Assembly (NCBI GenBank): GCA_029168955.1 | Contig: JAPDOI010000106.1 | Coordinates: forward strand, 1 to 64,000 | Source of the DNA: Aplectana chamaeleonis | Taxonomy: Eukaryota > Nematoda > Chromadorea > Rhabditida > Cosmocercidae | Direction of reading: 5' to 3' | DNA length: 64,000 bases | Shown: positions 45,301-56,467 of the stretch, piece after piece | How the letters are laid out: each line of letters opens with the position of its first letter | Numbering within the stretch: position 1 is the stretch's first letter | Position numbers and translations under genes: made by a program | Notes under the pieces: model-generated | The model's input: the letters and a program-made list of their open reading frames with translations, nothing else | Databases searched by the model: none | Told to the model about the DNA's origin: nothing

Positions 45301-47762
45301 ACCCCTGCAGCCGCAATCATGCATGTCATACCCTGTTAAAGGCAGTGTTCACGATAAATTTCACTTCCGATATCTCCACGGTTTACGGAAGGTCTGGTGC
45401 CCTATATAGCAAGGCATGCTTAAAAAGGACACGAAAGACGCGTTTTTGAGCAAAAATAGGCCCTCTCCTGTTTACGCTGAGTTTTGAGCGTGGAGGAATT
45501 GACCGCTGAAAGGATGATACTTATCAGTGCAATGAAGCAACCAGCTCACTTATCAGCACTTCCTTCACTTGATCACTCCTATAATCCGAGTCTTCATTTG
45601 TTTCTCTCGAGGGGCGGATCTGGGGCCCGGGGCGTGTCTGGGGCACCAAAACGCTTGTTTGCAGCCGTTATTTTGCCACTCCTGGCTCGTTTTCTACCGT
45701 TCCTTTGGCACAGGGAGCCTAGGATCCTTCTCCCCTATCATTTTACTGTGGAAAGTCAACAAGGATGATCATCGTGAACACTGCCTTTAAAGGCAGGGTT
45801 CTCGATGAAATCGGTTGTTGTGCTATCCCCATGGAACAAATAGATCTGGCCATCAACAAAGTTAAAATAGGTAAAAAATCGGAGAAAAAACACTCCGGGA
45901 CAAGTTATTGCTTGGTGTCCTCCCGCCCTCAATTATCGGGACTTGTGTAGAAGCTCGCTTTGTCAACTTTTATTTTGCTTCTGAAGTAATTTCCAGACAT
46001 TTGTGGAGACTACTGATTACTTTAGCAGCAAAATAAAAGGCGGATAAGCAAGCATCAACGAAAACCTCGTTAATTAGGGGGCCGGCCGACACCGGTAATT
46101 AGTCGTTGTACATTGTTTTTGAGTTTTTCCCGCGAATTTCCGGGTTTTTCACTTACTTTTACTTTTGTGATGGCCGAATCTACATTCTCATGAGGAGAGC
46201 TCAAAAGTCGTTTTTATCGCAAACCCTGCCGTCAAGGCGTTTCGCAATATACAGTCGGTACTGATCTATCGCAATGGTACTTTGCGCTCTTTGTCGTCTG
46301 TTGGCGCAAACTCGCACACGGTTTGCGCCTAATCACAATAAGGAACGCGAAGCATTATTGCTATGTGTGTGAACTGTAAGCACGTCACCAGTTACATGCG
46401 TTGTCGCTTTTTTCTGCACTGATGGCTCAAGCAATCTGGTGCAAAAATTGCTTCCGTCCTGGCTGTTACAGACCTTTAGGTTATGTGCAATTCCAGGAAA
46501 ATTGCACGGGAGATTTCATCAAAAGCACACCAGAGAACAGCGATAACTATGGTGTACCGTACGACTATGGCAGCATATTACATTACGACGCCACAAGGTT
46601 CGACTTAATTGTGCATGCTCAGATAGGAATCTAATCGTTGTCTAATGTCTTAGTTTTTCCACCGACGGAACTGCAACTCTTGTACCTATGGATACTCTCT
46701 ACCAGGAAACACTTGGAGCTCGTCGAACAATTGCTTTCTACGACCTTGTATTGATGAACAAGCACTACAAATGTTTGGGTCGGCTGCCAGTGAGCTTTAG
46801 TCGGTGTATTGCCCCGTATTATAAAATTCTTTCAGAGAAGTGCGATACTGATAAGAATTCTGCCAAATGTGAGAATGGAGGCATTCCTCATCCCCGAGAC
46901 TGCTCCAAATGTCTTTGCCCTAGCGGGTATGCTGGAAGTCTCTGCAACGAGAGGGTTAGAATCTGTTTTGAAGTATCCTTCATTGTACCCTTTGACCTAT
47001 CCAGATTTGGTAATCGAAAATGCCATCTCTATGATTGCAGCCTATTTAGCCATCCGGGTGCGGCTCCACTCTACAGGCGTCCAACAGTTTCCAATCTCTC
47101 AAGAGCACGGTAGGATCTGCCAACCTGCAAAGTGATGAGTTTGAACTTTGTCAATACTGGATTGAGGTGAGCAGTTCAGTCACAACCCGATGAAAAAGTT
47201 CGTGTTTGTCAGTTACATGCGCTTCAGTCTCCTCCTGGTACACAAATTGAAGTGAGAATCGACGCAATAGGTAACTCATACGCGGTCGGTGGCTGCCTAT
47301 ATAGTGGTGTAGAAATCAAAGCTCAACAAGATCAGAGGATGACTGGATACACGTGAGAGCGTTTCAGAATTTTGTGGAGAATAAACTGCATAGTTCAGCG
47401 TTAGTGGCGAGCTAAGCTTTGGAGTGTCGAAACCCCGAAGCATAAAAACCATTGTTTAGAACGTTATTCTTTACAGGTTCTGTGCTCCGGCAGACAACGG
47501 TCTTACTGTCCAGTCAAAAACAAACCGTGTACCCGTAATCGCCTACAGTCGCTTCAGACAAGTCACCGTAAACTTCTCATACAGATACGGTTAGCGTTAT
47601 GTGTTGAGCTGATTTCTATGTCTAACTATTCTTTCGAACTACCTTTGATTTGCAGTAGGTAACGACAAGAATGGACCAGCCGTGCAGAGAGGGTCGCAAC
47701 CCGCAAAGCCCACATTCGTTTCGAGTGTCAAAATCGGGATAGGCAAGCGTCCGTCTGCCTGA
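42310..47762 (+). CDS. Secreted astacin-like zinc metalloprotease (astacin-EGF-CUB), 13 exons
   Basis: A zinc endopeptidase of the nematode NAS/astacin group, similar in layout and size to hookworm secreted MTP-1-type proteases. Model exons: 42310-42447, 42517-42636, 43926-44041, 44104-44234, 44314-44394, 44501-44712, 46497-46597, 46654-46778, 46836-46954, 47050-47166, 47213-47352, 47477-47589, 47656-47762. Phases agree throughout and give 539 residues. Residues 1-17 are a signal peptide, RGKR (140-143) is a furin-type activation site, and the zinc motif HELGHALGLLH (237-247) has Glu238 as catalytic base. The Met-turn region is SILHY (292-296), then an EGF-like domain (about 340-379) and a CUB domain (about 385-505). 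Leu replaces the Met-turn Met, and Thr248 replaces the usual Glu. Exon 2 may instead start at 42496, adding seven codons in frame. The 5' splice sites after exons 7 and 8 are weak. Confidence 0.9.
42637..43925 (+). other. Intron 2 of the astacin gene
   Basis: Spans 1289 bases from GTAAGT to TTTTAG. No coding exon, tRNA or terminal-repeat element was recognised. The longer frames inside (for example 43119-43433) lack codon or domain support. Confidence 0.6.
45340..45786. mobile_element. TTAA-flanked short element, complete, in intron 6
   Basis: TTAA (45336-45339), then AGGCAGTGTTCACGATAAAT; the right end is ATCGTGAACACTGCCT before TTAA (45787-45790). It shares its interior with 53437-53882, including CCACGGTTTACGG, GGTCTGGTGCCCTATATAGC and GGGGCGGATCTGGGG. 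It has no coding capacity. Confidence 0.9.
45791..46232. mobile_element. TTAA-type short element abutting the previous one
   Basis: Starts AGGCAGGGTTCTCGATGAAA directly after the shared TTAA. The right end ATCGCAAACCCTGCC is its diverged mirror, with the flank degraded to GTCAA. Interior differs from its neighbour. Confidence 0.65.
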
Positions 47763-47790
47763 AGCGGCAATCTGAAGTGAAGAGTGCAAC

Positions 47791-47796
47791 AATAAA
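47791..47796 (+). other. Polyadenylation signal of the astacin gene
   Basis: AATAAA begins 28 bases after the stop codon, a normal distance for a short nematode 3' untranslated region. Confidence 0.7.
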
Positions 47797-48198
47797 TGTA
47801 TCATCAAGTGCTCCCTGAATTCGCATTAAGCGTTTGTTTATAGATAATAATCGTTATGTACTCGTTCTTCAATTGATATATGTTGTCGATCGCATAGGAA
47901 TCGAGGTACCATTGAACAAAATAAAATCTAATACGCGATTTTTATCGACCTTATCGGCAGAGCCCGATCAAAAACCCTCCTTACCAGAAATTGATGCGCT
48001 CTCAATAGTCCGTTAGGCCCGCTCTGCTACTGGGCGAGGTGTGCCATAGAAGAAATCAGTGTCATTTCAAAGTTGAGTTCACTAATTAGGAGCCCGCAAA
48101 CCGAAACTATGCTCAGATCCTCAGATTCTTGCCCTTATCATCGATGGTGTTCTTGAATTTGCAATTTTTAGCGTGTACCTTGTAGTCAGCGTGTTAAA

Positions 48199-48621
48199 AT
48201 GACCACGGAAATAAAATGGTATGGCTCAGAAGACATCACCTACGCATTTCGAAGCGTCAAAAACGACCCACAACTCCGCTATACGAGTGAGAATAAGGCC
48301 CTGCCCCCGTATTTCCCCGCGTCTCCCTCCAGAACAGAGGTGCTGGGCCACTACCACCGTCGTCGATGTATGTTGGTAACTTATTGTACTTATTGTACCA
48401 CCCACAAACGTCGCTGATGGTGGGAATGGCCAAAAAACCCCGTTTTGAGGAGGTCGGCTCATACAATGGCGGAGAAATAAGGGGCGTGGTCAATTTCTTA
48501 CTCGTGTAGCGGCATTGTGGGTCGTTTTTGTCGCTTCGAAATGCGTAGGCGTTGTGTTTTGAGCCATACCATTCCATTTCCGTAGTAACCTCAAACACGT
48601 TTACGAGCGTGTATGCTGCCT
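48199..48621. mobile_element. Foldback element ending GCGTGTATGCTGCCT
   Basis: Arms of about 120 bp mirror each other: ATGGTATGGCTCAGAAGACA against GTTTTGAGCCATACCATTCC, and CGCATTTCGAAGCGTC against its complement. The right terminus matches the family of 37266-37876. The left terminus has decayed. Confidence 0.8.
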
Positions 48622-49020
48622 CTCAGTATGATATGATTTTATGGCCTAAATCGAAGGTTTGTAGCCACTAGTATCTGAGACTAACACAAAGAACAGACAA
48701 AAACTCGATGCAAATATAGAATGAGCAGGTCGTTTTTGTATTGGAAAGAATTTTACAATTTAGACCACAGCGTACTGCTAGATAAAAATAGCGAAGCTAG
48801 TGAGAAAACAATCGAGCAAAGAATTCAGAGATGATCGTATTGAGTGGGTGGGGGGGGGGAAGAGGGGACAGTCGGAGAATAGGCGGGAGATTGTATGTTC
48901 TGCAGTCTCAAAAGACTCAAATACAGTCATTTTGACTCGCTACTGACTTACTAACTATGTGCGTAAGAGCTACTAAGTCGACCCCATAAAAAAAATTCCG
49001 CCAGTGTATGCTGCCTTCAA

Positions 49021-49060
49021 AGGCAGTGTTCGCGATGGCCAGAAACAGCTTGGAATCGCG
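49021..49060. repeat. TTAA-family left end abutting a foldback right end
   Basis: GTGTATGCTGCCT (ending 49016), TCAA, then AGGCAGTGTTCGCGATGG. The element's other end is not found. Confidence 0.5.
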
Positions 49061-49600
49061 ATGATTCCGCGCTTAAAAATCCATGCCTCCGAGAAAGCTG
49101 CCTGTTACGCCCCCATTTCCAGATGCGAGAATTCCAAAAGGAGAGAATTAACGGGTTCAACATTGTTCGCTAAAACCTGCAATATTTCGTCTAGAAGGTG
49201 CAAGGGAGCAGGTTTTACGGATTCTCTACAGAAGAAAAAACGAAAACTAAATTCACTCAATTCTTCTCGTTGTAGCTAAACCAGCAAACGTTTGGGAAAC
49301 AAGTAATTCCGCATCTGATGAAAGCCTGTGTTGAACAACAGTCTGAACCCGTGCGAGCTACGCTGAATGTAGAGAGCCGTTCGCTCCTCGCTTGTTCAGA
49401 AAGAAAGATTACTCGACGCTCAGTATTTTATTTCGTGACTGAGAGATCACCCTGACTCTATTTCGGAGTAGTAGTTTCGCCGAAAAATGCTTTCCGCGAA
49501 ATCCTGCTTTCCGCGTAATATGCCGAGAAAAGCTAACGGGGATAGTTTGGTTGTCAAAAAGCTAGATAGCCCCTGGTTGCCGCAAAATTGCCTATGACAG
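49061..49600. other. No recognised gene
   Basis: Only one short frame continues from the TTAA-family end; no motif or splice context was recognised. Confidence 0.35.
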
Positions 49601-49830
49601 TATACTTGTTATCCGAAGGTAATTCCTCGGATAATGGATCGATTCTCGATAAATGCCACTTTAAATTTGCACTGATATTGGTCTGATTCAGATAAATACT
49701 GCGTTTTTTTCAAATTTTCCGGATATTGGATCGATTCAGACATGCCATTTTTTCCTAATGATCTGATATGATATCCTGTCGGATAATAATTCCTGATAAA
49801 TTCTGGATATTATGGGAACAAACCTCAGGC

Positions 49831-50110
<280 letters not shown>

Positions 50111-50139
50111 TTTTCCTACAGTTTAACCTACAAATGAAC

Positions 50140-50480
50140 CGATTTTTTATCCGTTTTATCCGTGTTTTATCCGATTTTATCCGATCTTCTACGCAAATTT
50201 TATCCGTTTTATCCGATTTTTATCCGTTTTATCCGATTTTATCCGATTTTTCGCAAATTTTATCCGTTTTATCCGGTTTTTATCCGATTTTTATCCGTTT
50301 TATCCGTTTTTATCCGAGTTTATCCGAATTTTTGGCCCTTCGGATAATGGTTCGATTCAGATAATGCCGATTTTAAATTTTCCGGGTATTGGTTCGATTC
50401 AGATAATGCGTGTTTTCAAATTTTCGGATACCGGATTATCCGAATCTCGGATATCCGGTCGGATATCCGAAATGGAGTGA
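50140..50480. repeat. TATCCG-rich array and related GGATAATGG repeat
   Basis: About a dozen copies of TTTTATCCGTTTTATCCGAT-like units run to about 50325, followed by TTCGGATAATGGTTCGATTC words like those at 49610-49740 on the other side of the microsatellite. The same TTCGGATATCCG vocabulary forms the arms of the element at 5634-8473. Confidence 0.8.
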
Positions 50481-50829
50481 TTCGGATACTAAGTATAATG
50501 TATAGCCGCAAAATAATGCTGGCCGCGAAATGGCCACCAAATAATGCTCGCCACTGAATGGGCGGGAAAGAGCTGAACAATAATGCTATACGGGAAAGTC
50601 TATGCACATTCCAGAGGCATGCACTTGGACCTCGCTCAGCCTGTAGAGGTCCCGACTCAGCGAGCCGGCAACGGCTGTGTTGCGTGTCGGTGTGCCTGCA
50701 ACGTCTCGGTTATTATTGATTTCTTCTCGTTATGTCTCGGTTATTTCTCGGCTATTTCATGCCCGTTCTGTTGGAGCCGAGAAATAATCGAAAAATGGAC
50801 CACCAAGAGCGACTGCGAAACTTGATGGG

Positions 50830-51028
50830 CTATTTCTTGATCAGAACTCTCAGAGGAGTCGCTCTGTGGAAGATCTTTCCAAGGATAATTTCGATCGCAG
50901 GGATGTTGTAGGCTTTTTCCAAGGCACTGCAATGCGGTTGATCGCAGCTGGGATCGCCTCTGTAATACGGATCAGGACAGGGTGGATCGTTCGAGGAGAG
51001 AATCTTCCACTTTTGTCCGCATTCAAGG
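50830..51028 (-). CDS. Candidate last exon, Cys-containing peptide
   Basis: On the minus strand a good 3' splice site (GGATTTTTCAG) is followed by an open frame with LECGQKWKILSSNDPPCPDP and SCDQPHCSALEKAYNIPAIE, ending in a stop at about 50850. Four Cys residues and a Pro-rich linker would suit a small secreted domain. The family is not recognised and upstream exons are not seen. Confidence 0.33.
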
Positions 51029-51606
51029 CTGAAAAATCCGTGGGTAATACGTGACTTCAAACTGAAAGTAGCGTCCGCACAGAAAACTCGAAATTTCTTA
51101 CTGACTCGAAATTTAGAATGATAGAGCTTTTAATTCTTCTGATGTTGACTGTTTTAAGCGAACAACTTTTCGTTTTCGTCGAGTCTCCGCCACTGGTTCT
51201 CTCCAGTCATCTAGCTTTTTTTTTCATATAATGTTGATCCATCCGCCAAACAACATGAAAAACAATTACGGCACAAACAGTGAAACTTCGAAATCGATTT
51301 CGTCGCGAACCTCAAATTCAATTTTACAATGTTTCCGATTGGCTTGACATTTTCGCTCACTAGAGACCCAAAAACATGAAAAAATCGATTTTCTGCGCGT
51401 ATGATACCTTTAACTTAGCTAGGAATTATCCATCATACAAGACAGAATCTCATTCTCAGATCAAAACTCTCACATTACCAGCTTCCAATTTTGTAGCCAC
51501 CTTTCGAAGCTCTCTCATTCCATAAAGAATACTGGACCGTCTCCATACTTCAACTCGCTCAAACTCGGGTATAATGTTTCACACTTACAATTCATCTACG
51601 CATTCG

Positions 51607-51819
51607 CGTTCAGTTCGCAAAGTGCACGCTGACGGCGAAAGCGTGCTGCGGCGCGGTCGCGAGGATTCTCAGACAGGGATGTGGAATCACCCGAGCGGTG
51701 GGATCACCCGGGCACTAAAGGTAAAAACCGCCCGGGTGATCCCACATCCCTGTCTGAAGATCCTCGCAACCGCGCCGCAGCACTCTTCCGCAATAAGCGT
51801 GCACTTTGCGGAGTGAACG
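51607..51819. mobile_element. Near-perfect palindromic element
   Basis: Arms of about 100 bp mirror each other with few mismatches: CGCAAAGTGCACGCT, GTGCTGCGGCGCGGTCGCGAG, CAGACAGGGATGTGG and GGGATCACCCGGGC. The centre is a short AAAGGTAAAAA spacer. A transcript would form a strong hairpin. Confidence 0.9.
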
Positions 51820-52196
51820 GCATTGCGAAGATTTTCGCGAAAACACAATTCCACAACCACGTGTCCTACCGGTGGGCCACGTGGTTTTAGAAAACTCTCT
51901 CAAAAAAAGTTTCTCCGTTACAAGAACGATTTTTTAAATCTGTTTTATGGCGAATGCATTAACCTATCCTCGACTCGAATGTAGGGAAACAATTGTTCAA
52001 GCACATTATGAGTTGTTTTTCTTCTGTTGCCATTTTTTCGCTTTCTGAAGAGGAAGTCATAGTTGGAGTCCTGATCTTTTCGACTGGATACGTGTCCCTA
52101 TATTGTTGTTACCCTGTTATGCCCTCAGAATATAATTTTTTTTAACACCTAAACTTTCACGCCTTCATAACGAAACCTAAATCATACACTAGTATG

Positions 52197-52402
52197 TATA
52201 GTGGAGTCCACCAAGAGTGTCTCAATTACTTATCAATAAGAAGCGGTCGGCTGGGGATCAATGTGCATGAATCCCATACCAGCACGCTCGATTCCGATTG
52301 AGCGAGAGCGGTTGTGCTGCAACGAGTTCCATGTTCATTGAACTCCAATCGACCGCTTCTCATTGATAAGTAAATGAGACACTCTTGGTGGACTCCACTA
52401 TA
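52197..52402. mobile_element. Tc1/mariner-type palindromic miniature element
   Basis: Ends TATAGTGGAGTCCACCAAGA and TCTTGGTGGACTCCACTATA are mirrored for about 60 bp, with terminal TA on both sides consistent with TA target use. The next bases, TACAGTGGTGCTCAAATAAT, look like the terminus of a second TA-using element. Confidence 0.82.
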
Positions 52403-52917
52403 CAGTGGTGCTCAAATAATGTTCCTATCCGACCTTGCTGTGATTTCAAGCTGTTTTTTCACTTGGAAGACAGTTCTGTGAGCGGAAATTCTGGTATAAA
52501 GCTTACCACACTGATGTGTACGCGATGATCATAAAAAACGAAAATTCATTCTCGGTGGCGTGCCTTCCGAGCAAACGTGTCCCACCAGTGGGACACGGTA
52601 TACGGAAACGCAATGTCGCACGCTGTCCGAACGTGAAGTCACCCCAAAATTGGGGGGGGGGGGCGGAGAATGGGGTAAAGGCATCGTACGCGCAGAAAAC
52701 CACTTACTGTTTTTTAAATTTGATTAGTTGATTAGGCCCGTACGACAATGTAGGGAGAGTTTGATGGGTCATAAACGCTTCCTTGTGAAGATATATAAGA
52801 TTGAATCGTCGAGTCGAGACATTGTTAGTCAATTGTTAGTAGAGAGACGAATTGAGTTTGACATGCTGATGGGTTTGGGCGTCCAGTTTCGCGCGTGGAT
52901 TTTGACTTTTTCAGGCT

Positions 52918-52960
52918 CTGAAAAAGGCGATCTCGCCGAAACGCGTTAGCCTAAATAAAG
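52918..52960 (+). other. Retroelement-like 3' motif
   Basis: CTGAAAAAGGCGATCTCGCC is followed by GAAACG and then AATAAA (52954). A CTGAA, short GC hairpin, GCCGAAACG arrangement is, as I recall, common near the 3' ends of Penelope-like and some other retroelements, where it resembles a decayed hammerhead core. No reverse transcriptase was seen upstream. Confidence 0.3.
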
Positions 52961-53436
52961 ATCAGTACCAATCTCGAGCAGGCTTCAAGTAATACAGAAA
53001 AATTATAAGATTGAATGTCTCAAATTCCGTCAAAAGGGACCGGACCTCCGTCAGTCATCTGGCACGATTTCCCATCAGCCATCGTATTGGTAAATGATCA
53101 ACAACTGTTTAAGTACAAGTAAAGGGAAATCGATCAAATATGTTATACGATTACGTGAAGAATATCTTTTTTACACATACCAGTTGACCTTTCCTTCCTC
53201 ATAAATCACCTGAAAGGAAGATAAAATTCATTTGATTGTGAAATCATGGGTCAAAACAGCGATTCCTGGCGATCGACTCTTCCTTTCTCAAAAGTCGATT
53301 GGGGAAATTTTGGATGTAAACAACAGTTTTCTATGGTTTTCGCCGTTTTTTTAACCTATCTGTAATATAGGGCGTAAGAGCTTTCATAATAAGTGTATAT
53401 CCCAGAAACGAAATCCATCGTGAACGATGCCTTTGA

Positions 53437-53882
53437 AGGCAGTGTTCACGATAAATTTCACTTCCAATATCTCCACGGTTTACAGGTCTGGTGCCCTATA
53501 TAGCGAAACACGCTTAAAAAGGATGCTTGAGTCGCGTTTTTGAGCCAAGATAGGTCCTCCCTTATTTACGTTGATTTCTCAGCGTGGAGGAATTGACCGC
53601 TAGGAAGGATGATAGCATTCAATGCAATCAAGCAATCAGCTCACTTATCCGCACGTTGTTGACTTGATCATTCCTGTAACCTGAGTCTTCATTTGTTCAT
53701 TCCGAGGGGGCGGATCTGGGGCGCCAGGCGTGTCTGGGGCAACAAAACGCTTGTTGGCAGCCGTTATTTTGTCAGTTCTGGCTCGTTTTCTACCGTTCTG
53801 TCAACACTGGGAGCCTAGGGGCCTTTTCGTCTATCATCTCACTGCGGAAAGTCACCGATGATGATCATCGTGAACGCTGCCT
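53437..53882. mobile_element. TTAA-flanked short element, complete
   Basis: Sister of 45340-45786, with the same CCACGGTTTACAGG, CTGGTGCCCTATATAGC and GGGGCGGATCTGGGG words. Left flank TTGA (53433-53436), right flank TTAA (53883-53886). A foreign right end (CATCGTGAACGATGCCT) stops at 53432. Confidence 0.88.
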
Positions 53883-53974
53883 TTAATACAACTGGGCGGT
53901 TCAAAATAACAATACAAATAAGGATAATAAGCACTCGTGAATAGAAGATCAGGACAGGATATAAGGTACGCTTC

Positions 53975-54486
53975 ACCGCAATGTTAAAAGGCTATGGCGC
54001 AGTTGCGGTCGACCCGCTAAAACCGCGGTAGAAAATCTGGCTTTTTGCCAGATTTCGTCATCGATCGACAGCACTGCTGATTTTCTGGGTGAGTTAAAAC
54101 TTTTCTTTTTTTTTTGCGTTTTTACTGCTTTATTTTTGTTTCTGGCTCTATTGATATTACGAGTACGGGCTTTCCTTGATGCATTAGGAGAATGTGCTGT
54201 TTTTAATATTTTCAAAGTAAAATTTAGAAAAAAAAAACACAACTAAGTTCGAAAAAAATGGCAAATTTTCCTCACGCATCAAGAAAAGCCCCTATTACCA
54301 TTGTCAAAAGATTCAGATGCAAAAATAGAGCAGAAGCAAATTAGAGAAAATAACAAAAACCCTAACTCAACCAGAATATCAGCTGTGCTCTCGATCGATA
54401 GCGAAATCTGGCAAAGTGCCCGGTTTTCCACCGCAGTTTTACAGTGTCGACCGCAACCGCACCATAGCCTTTTAACAGTGCGGTAA
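53975..54486. mobile_element. Foldback element
   Basis: CAATGTTAAAAGGCTATGG, GCGGTCGACC, TGCCAGATTTCG and ATCGATCGA on the left are mirrored on the right by TCGATCGATAGCGAAATCTG, GTGTCGACCGCAACCGC and CCATAGCCTTTTAACAGTG. Arms are about 125 bp. Open frames inside are mirror images, not genes. Confidence 0.85.
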
Positions 54487-54489
54487 ACT

Positions 54490-55309
54490 ATAAGAGAAAA
54501 GGAAATAAATGTAAAACTTTTATTTATTGAACAAATAAAAACAAGAACATAAAAGAAATTGTAAAGCTAACACGATTCAATAATTTCTCGAAAAATTGAA
54601 AAGAAGGGATCCGGATAATTCGGAAAAAAATTAGATGAAATTGGCTACATCTCTTCTCATTGTTCTGAAGGGAGAGAGAGAGGGAAAAAGGGGGTTCTCC
54701 GAGCAGATCGTCCCCTAAAGTCCTGGAAACTTCGCGCTAAATTTAGTTTCTTTGCGCAGTGGTGCAGTTGCCACCGTGAATGACCGGTGGCCACTCTGAT
54801 CAAAACTTCTTCAACAATATAAACAGAGAAAATTAGAGAAATATCGAAAAAAATTCTGAGTGTTCTCCCCAGTTTGCTCGCCCAGAAGTTGAGGGACACC
54901 AATGAAATTTTTGGGAGCGCTCGCATTGTTGAAAATCACCATGCGCGCACTGAGGTTATAGAGAAAACCTTTCACGATGCTTGGCTAATCTCATATACGC
55001 GCTATCACTCTATCATTAACATGTTTGTATTTATCAGAGGCGCTTATCGGTGACGTTGCGTTATAAAGTGTTTTTTCGCAGGTAACATGAAAAGATTCGA
55101 AAATCCAGCGTGGTGTGAATGAGCGAGAAGGCACCATTCTTTTCGAATATTACCACGGTCGGTAGCTTCCAATGCTTCTCCATTCTCAACTATTGACTTC
55201 AATCTTCTGCTGTGTCACCATGCGCCCAGCTCCAGTAAACACTTATTTCAGCTGAATTCTGCTCAGTCTCTACTTACCCAAAGAAAAACAATTCGCAACA
55301 ACTATCAGC
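54490..55309. other. No recognised gene
   Basis: AT-rich, with one minus-strand frame at 54657-54926 that lacks a recognisable domain. A pyrimidine-rich TTATTTCAG near 55250 could be a trans-splice acceptor for the exon at 55310. Confidence 0.35.
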
Positions 55310-55363
55310 ATGGAAACTGATGATATATTGAGTGTCGTTTCGACTCAAGCCGATGATGACGAG
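55310..55363 (+). CDS. Candidate first coding exon
   Basis: ATG opens METDDILSVVSTQADDDE, then GTCAGT in phase 0. The upstream AACAATTCGCAACAACTATC looks like a short untranslated leader behind a TTATTTCAG acceptor. The peptide is acidic and resembles a normal N-terminus, but the following kilobases are repeats and no second exon was found, so the gene may have been cut off by insertions. Confidence 0.35.
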
Positions 55364-55984
55364 GTCAGTTTCACAGGAAGCAAAAAAAAACTAGAAAAAA
55401 AGAGCTGATTTTTTCACTGATTCGAGATCCCAAACGTCAGTGGTTCTACTTCTGCAAATGGCAAAATTTTCGAAGCTCCGAAAATTGCAGAAGTGCGACG
55501 TTTGATGAAATTTGGGTACTATTCTAGATGGGGGGGGGATCAGGTTACCAGATAAAACTGAAATGAACGCCAATTTGATAACACTATTAATTGAAGTATC
55601 TCCATTGAATTTCAAAGACAACACTGTCTGATAGCGGTATCAAGCATCTCATACTAGACCAGCGTTTATATGAATGAATCTTGAGACCTCCCCCCCCCAG
55701 TTTAGAGAAAGAGCGAGATTCGCCCGGCATCTCAACAGGTTTCGCTACTCTCGAAAAAAGTCTATTTCCGCATCAACTTGCTCTGAAGGAACATTCGTAT
55801 GGTCTGTATCATATCTCTAGGTAGTCGCATCGCAGCTATTATCTCTCTATATTGGGAGCCAGCGGTTGTTTCTCTATTTATACCATTATGTTTCTCTTTT
55901 TCTGTGATAGAGACGTCATTGCAGCGTCGCGGGATTAATGGAAATAAAGAAAGAAAAATAAAATAAAATTCATAGATTTTCGGG

Positions 55985-56315
55985 CTCCAGGGGTCATATT
56001 CGCCAATAACCCGCCGGGTAGTCGAAGGGTAAATGAGATGAAATTTCAGTGCAAAACGCGCGCTCCACGGCCACCTGTCGCCTCCCTTGGCTTCCCTCGC
56101 GACCGCCGGAATTTTTCGAATAGCATAGCTGAAAAATGGCCGCATCGCGATGGAATCTTTATCTTTTTGCAGTGATATCGATACGTAACACAGTTTGCAT
56201 TTCCATCTTATATGGTGTAGGATGGGTTGATCTGCTCCTCTGCCGCGCGCGGTATCATCCCTTCCGCTTCCCTTCGACTACCCTCGGCGGGTTGTTGGCG
56301 AATACGACCCCAGGA
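55985..56315. repeat. Inverted repeat pair
   Basis: GGGTCATATTCGCCAATAAC followed by CCGCCGGGTAGTCGAAGGG is mirrored at 56258-56315 by CCCTTCGACTACCCTCGGCG and GGGTTGTTGGCGAATACG. Arms are about 60 bp. Confidence 0.75.
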
Positions 56316-56467
56316 CATGTGCAAAACTTGTCGGAGGGCACTCAGGATTGAGTTGAAGAATGAATGATCCAGAAATCAAAGTATTTACATGAAGTTTCCA
56401 TGAAAACTGTGACTGATAACGCTATCAGACATATGTTATCAGCACAAATTTTCATTTTCATGGATCA

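Larger units (their letters stand above)
44713..46496 (+). other. Intron 6 of the astacin gene, carrying two mobile elements
   Basis: Spans 1784 bases from GTAAGG to TTCCAG, between the zinc-binding exon and the Met-turn exon. It contains the abutting TTAA elements at 45340-45786 and 45791-46232, which account for about half its length. Without them it would be about 890 bases. Confidence 0.75.
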
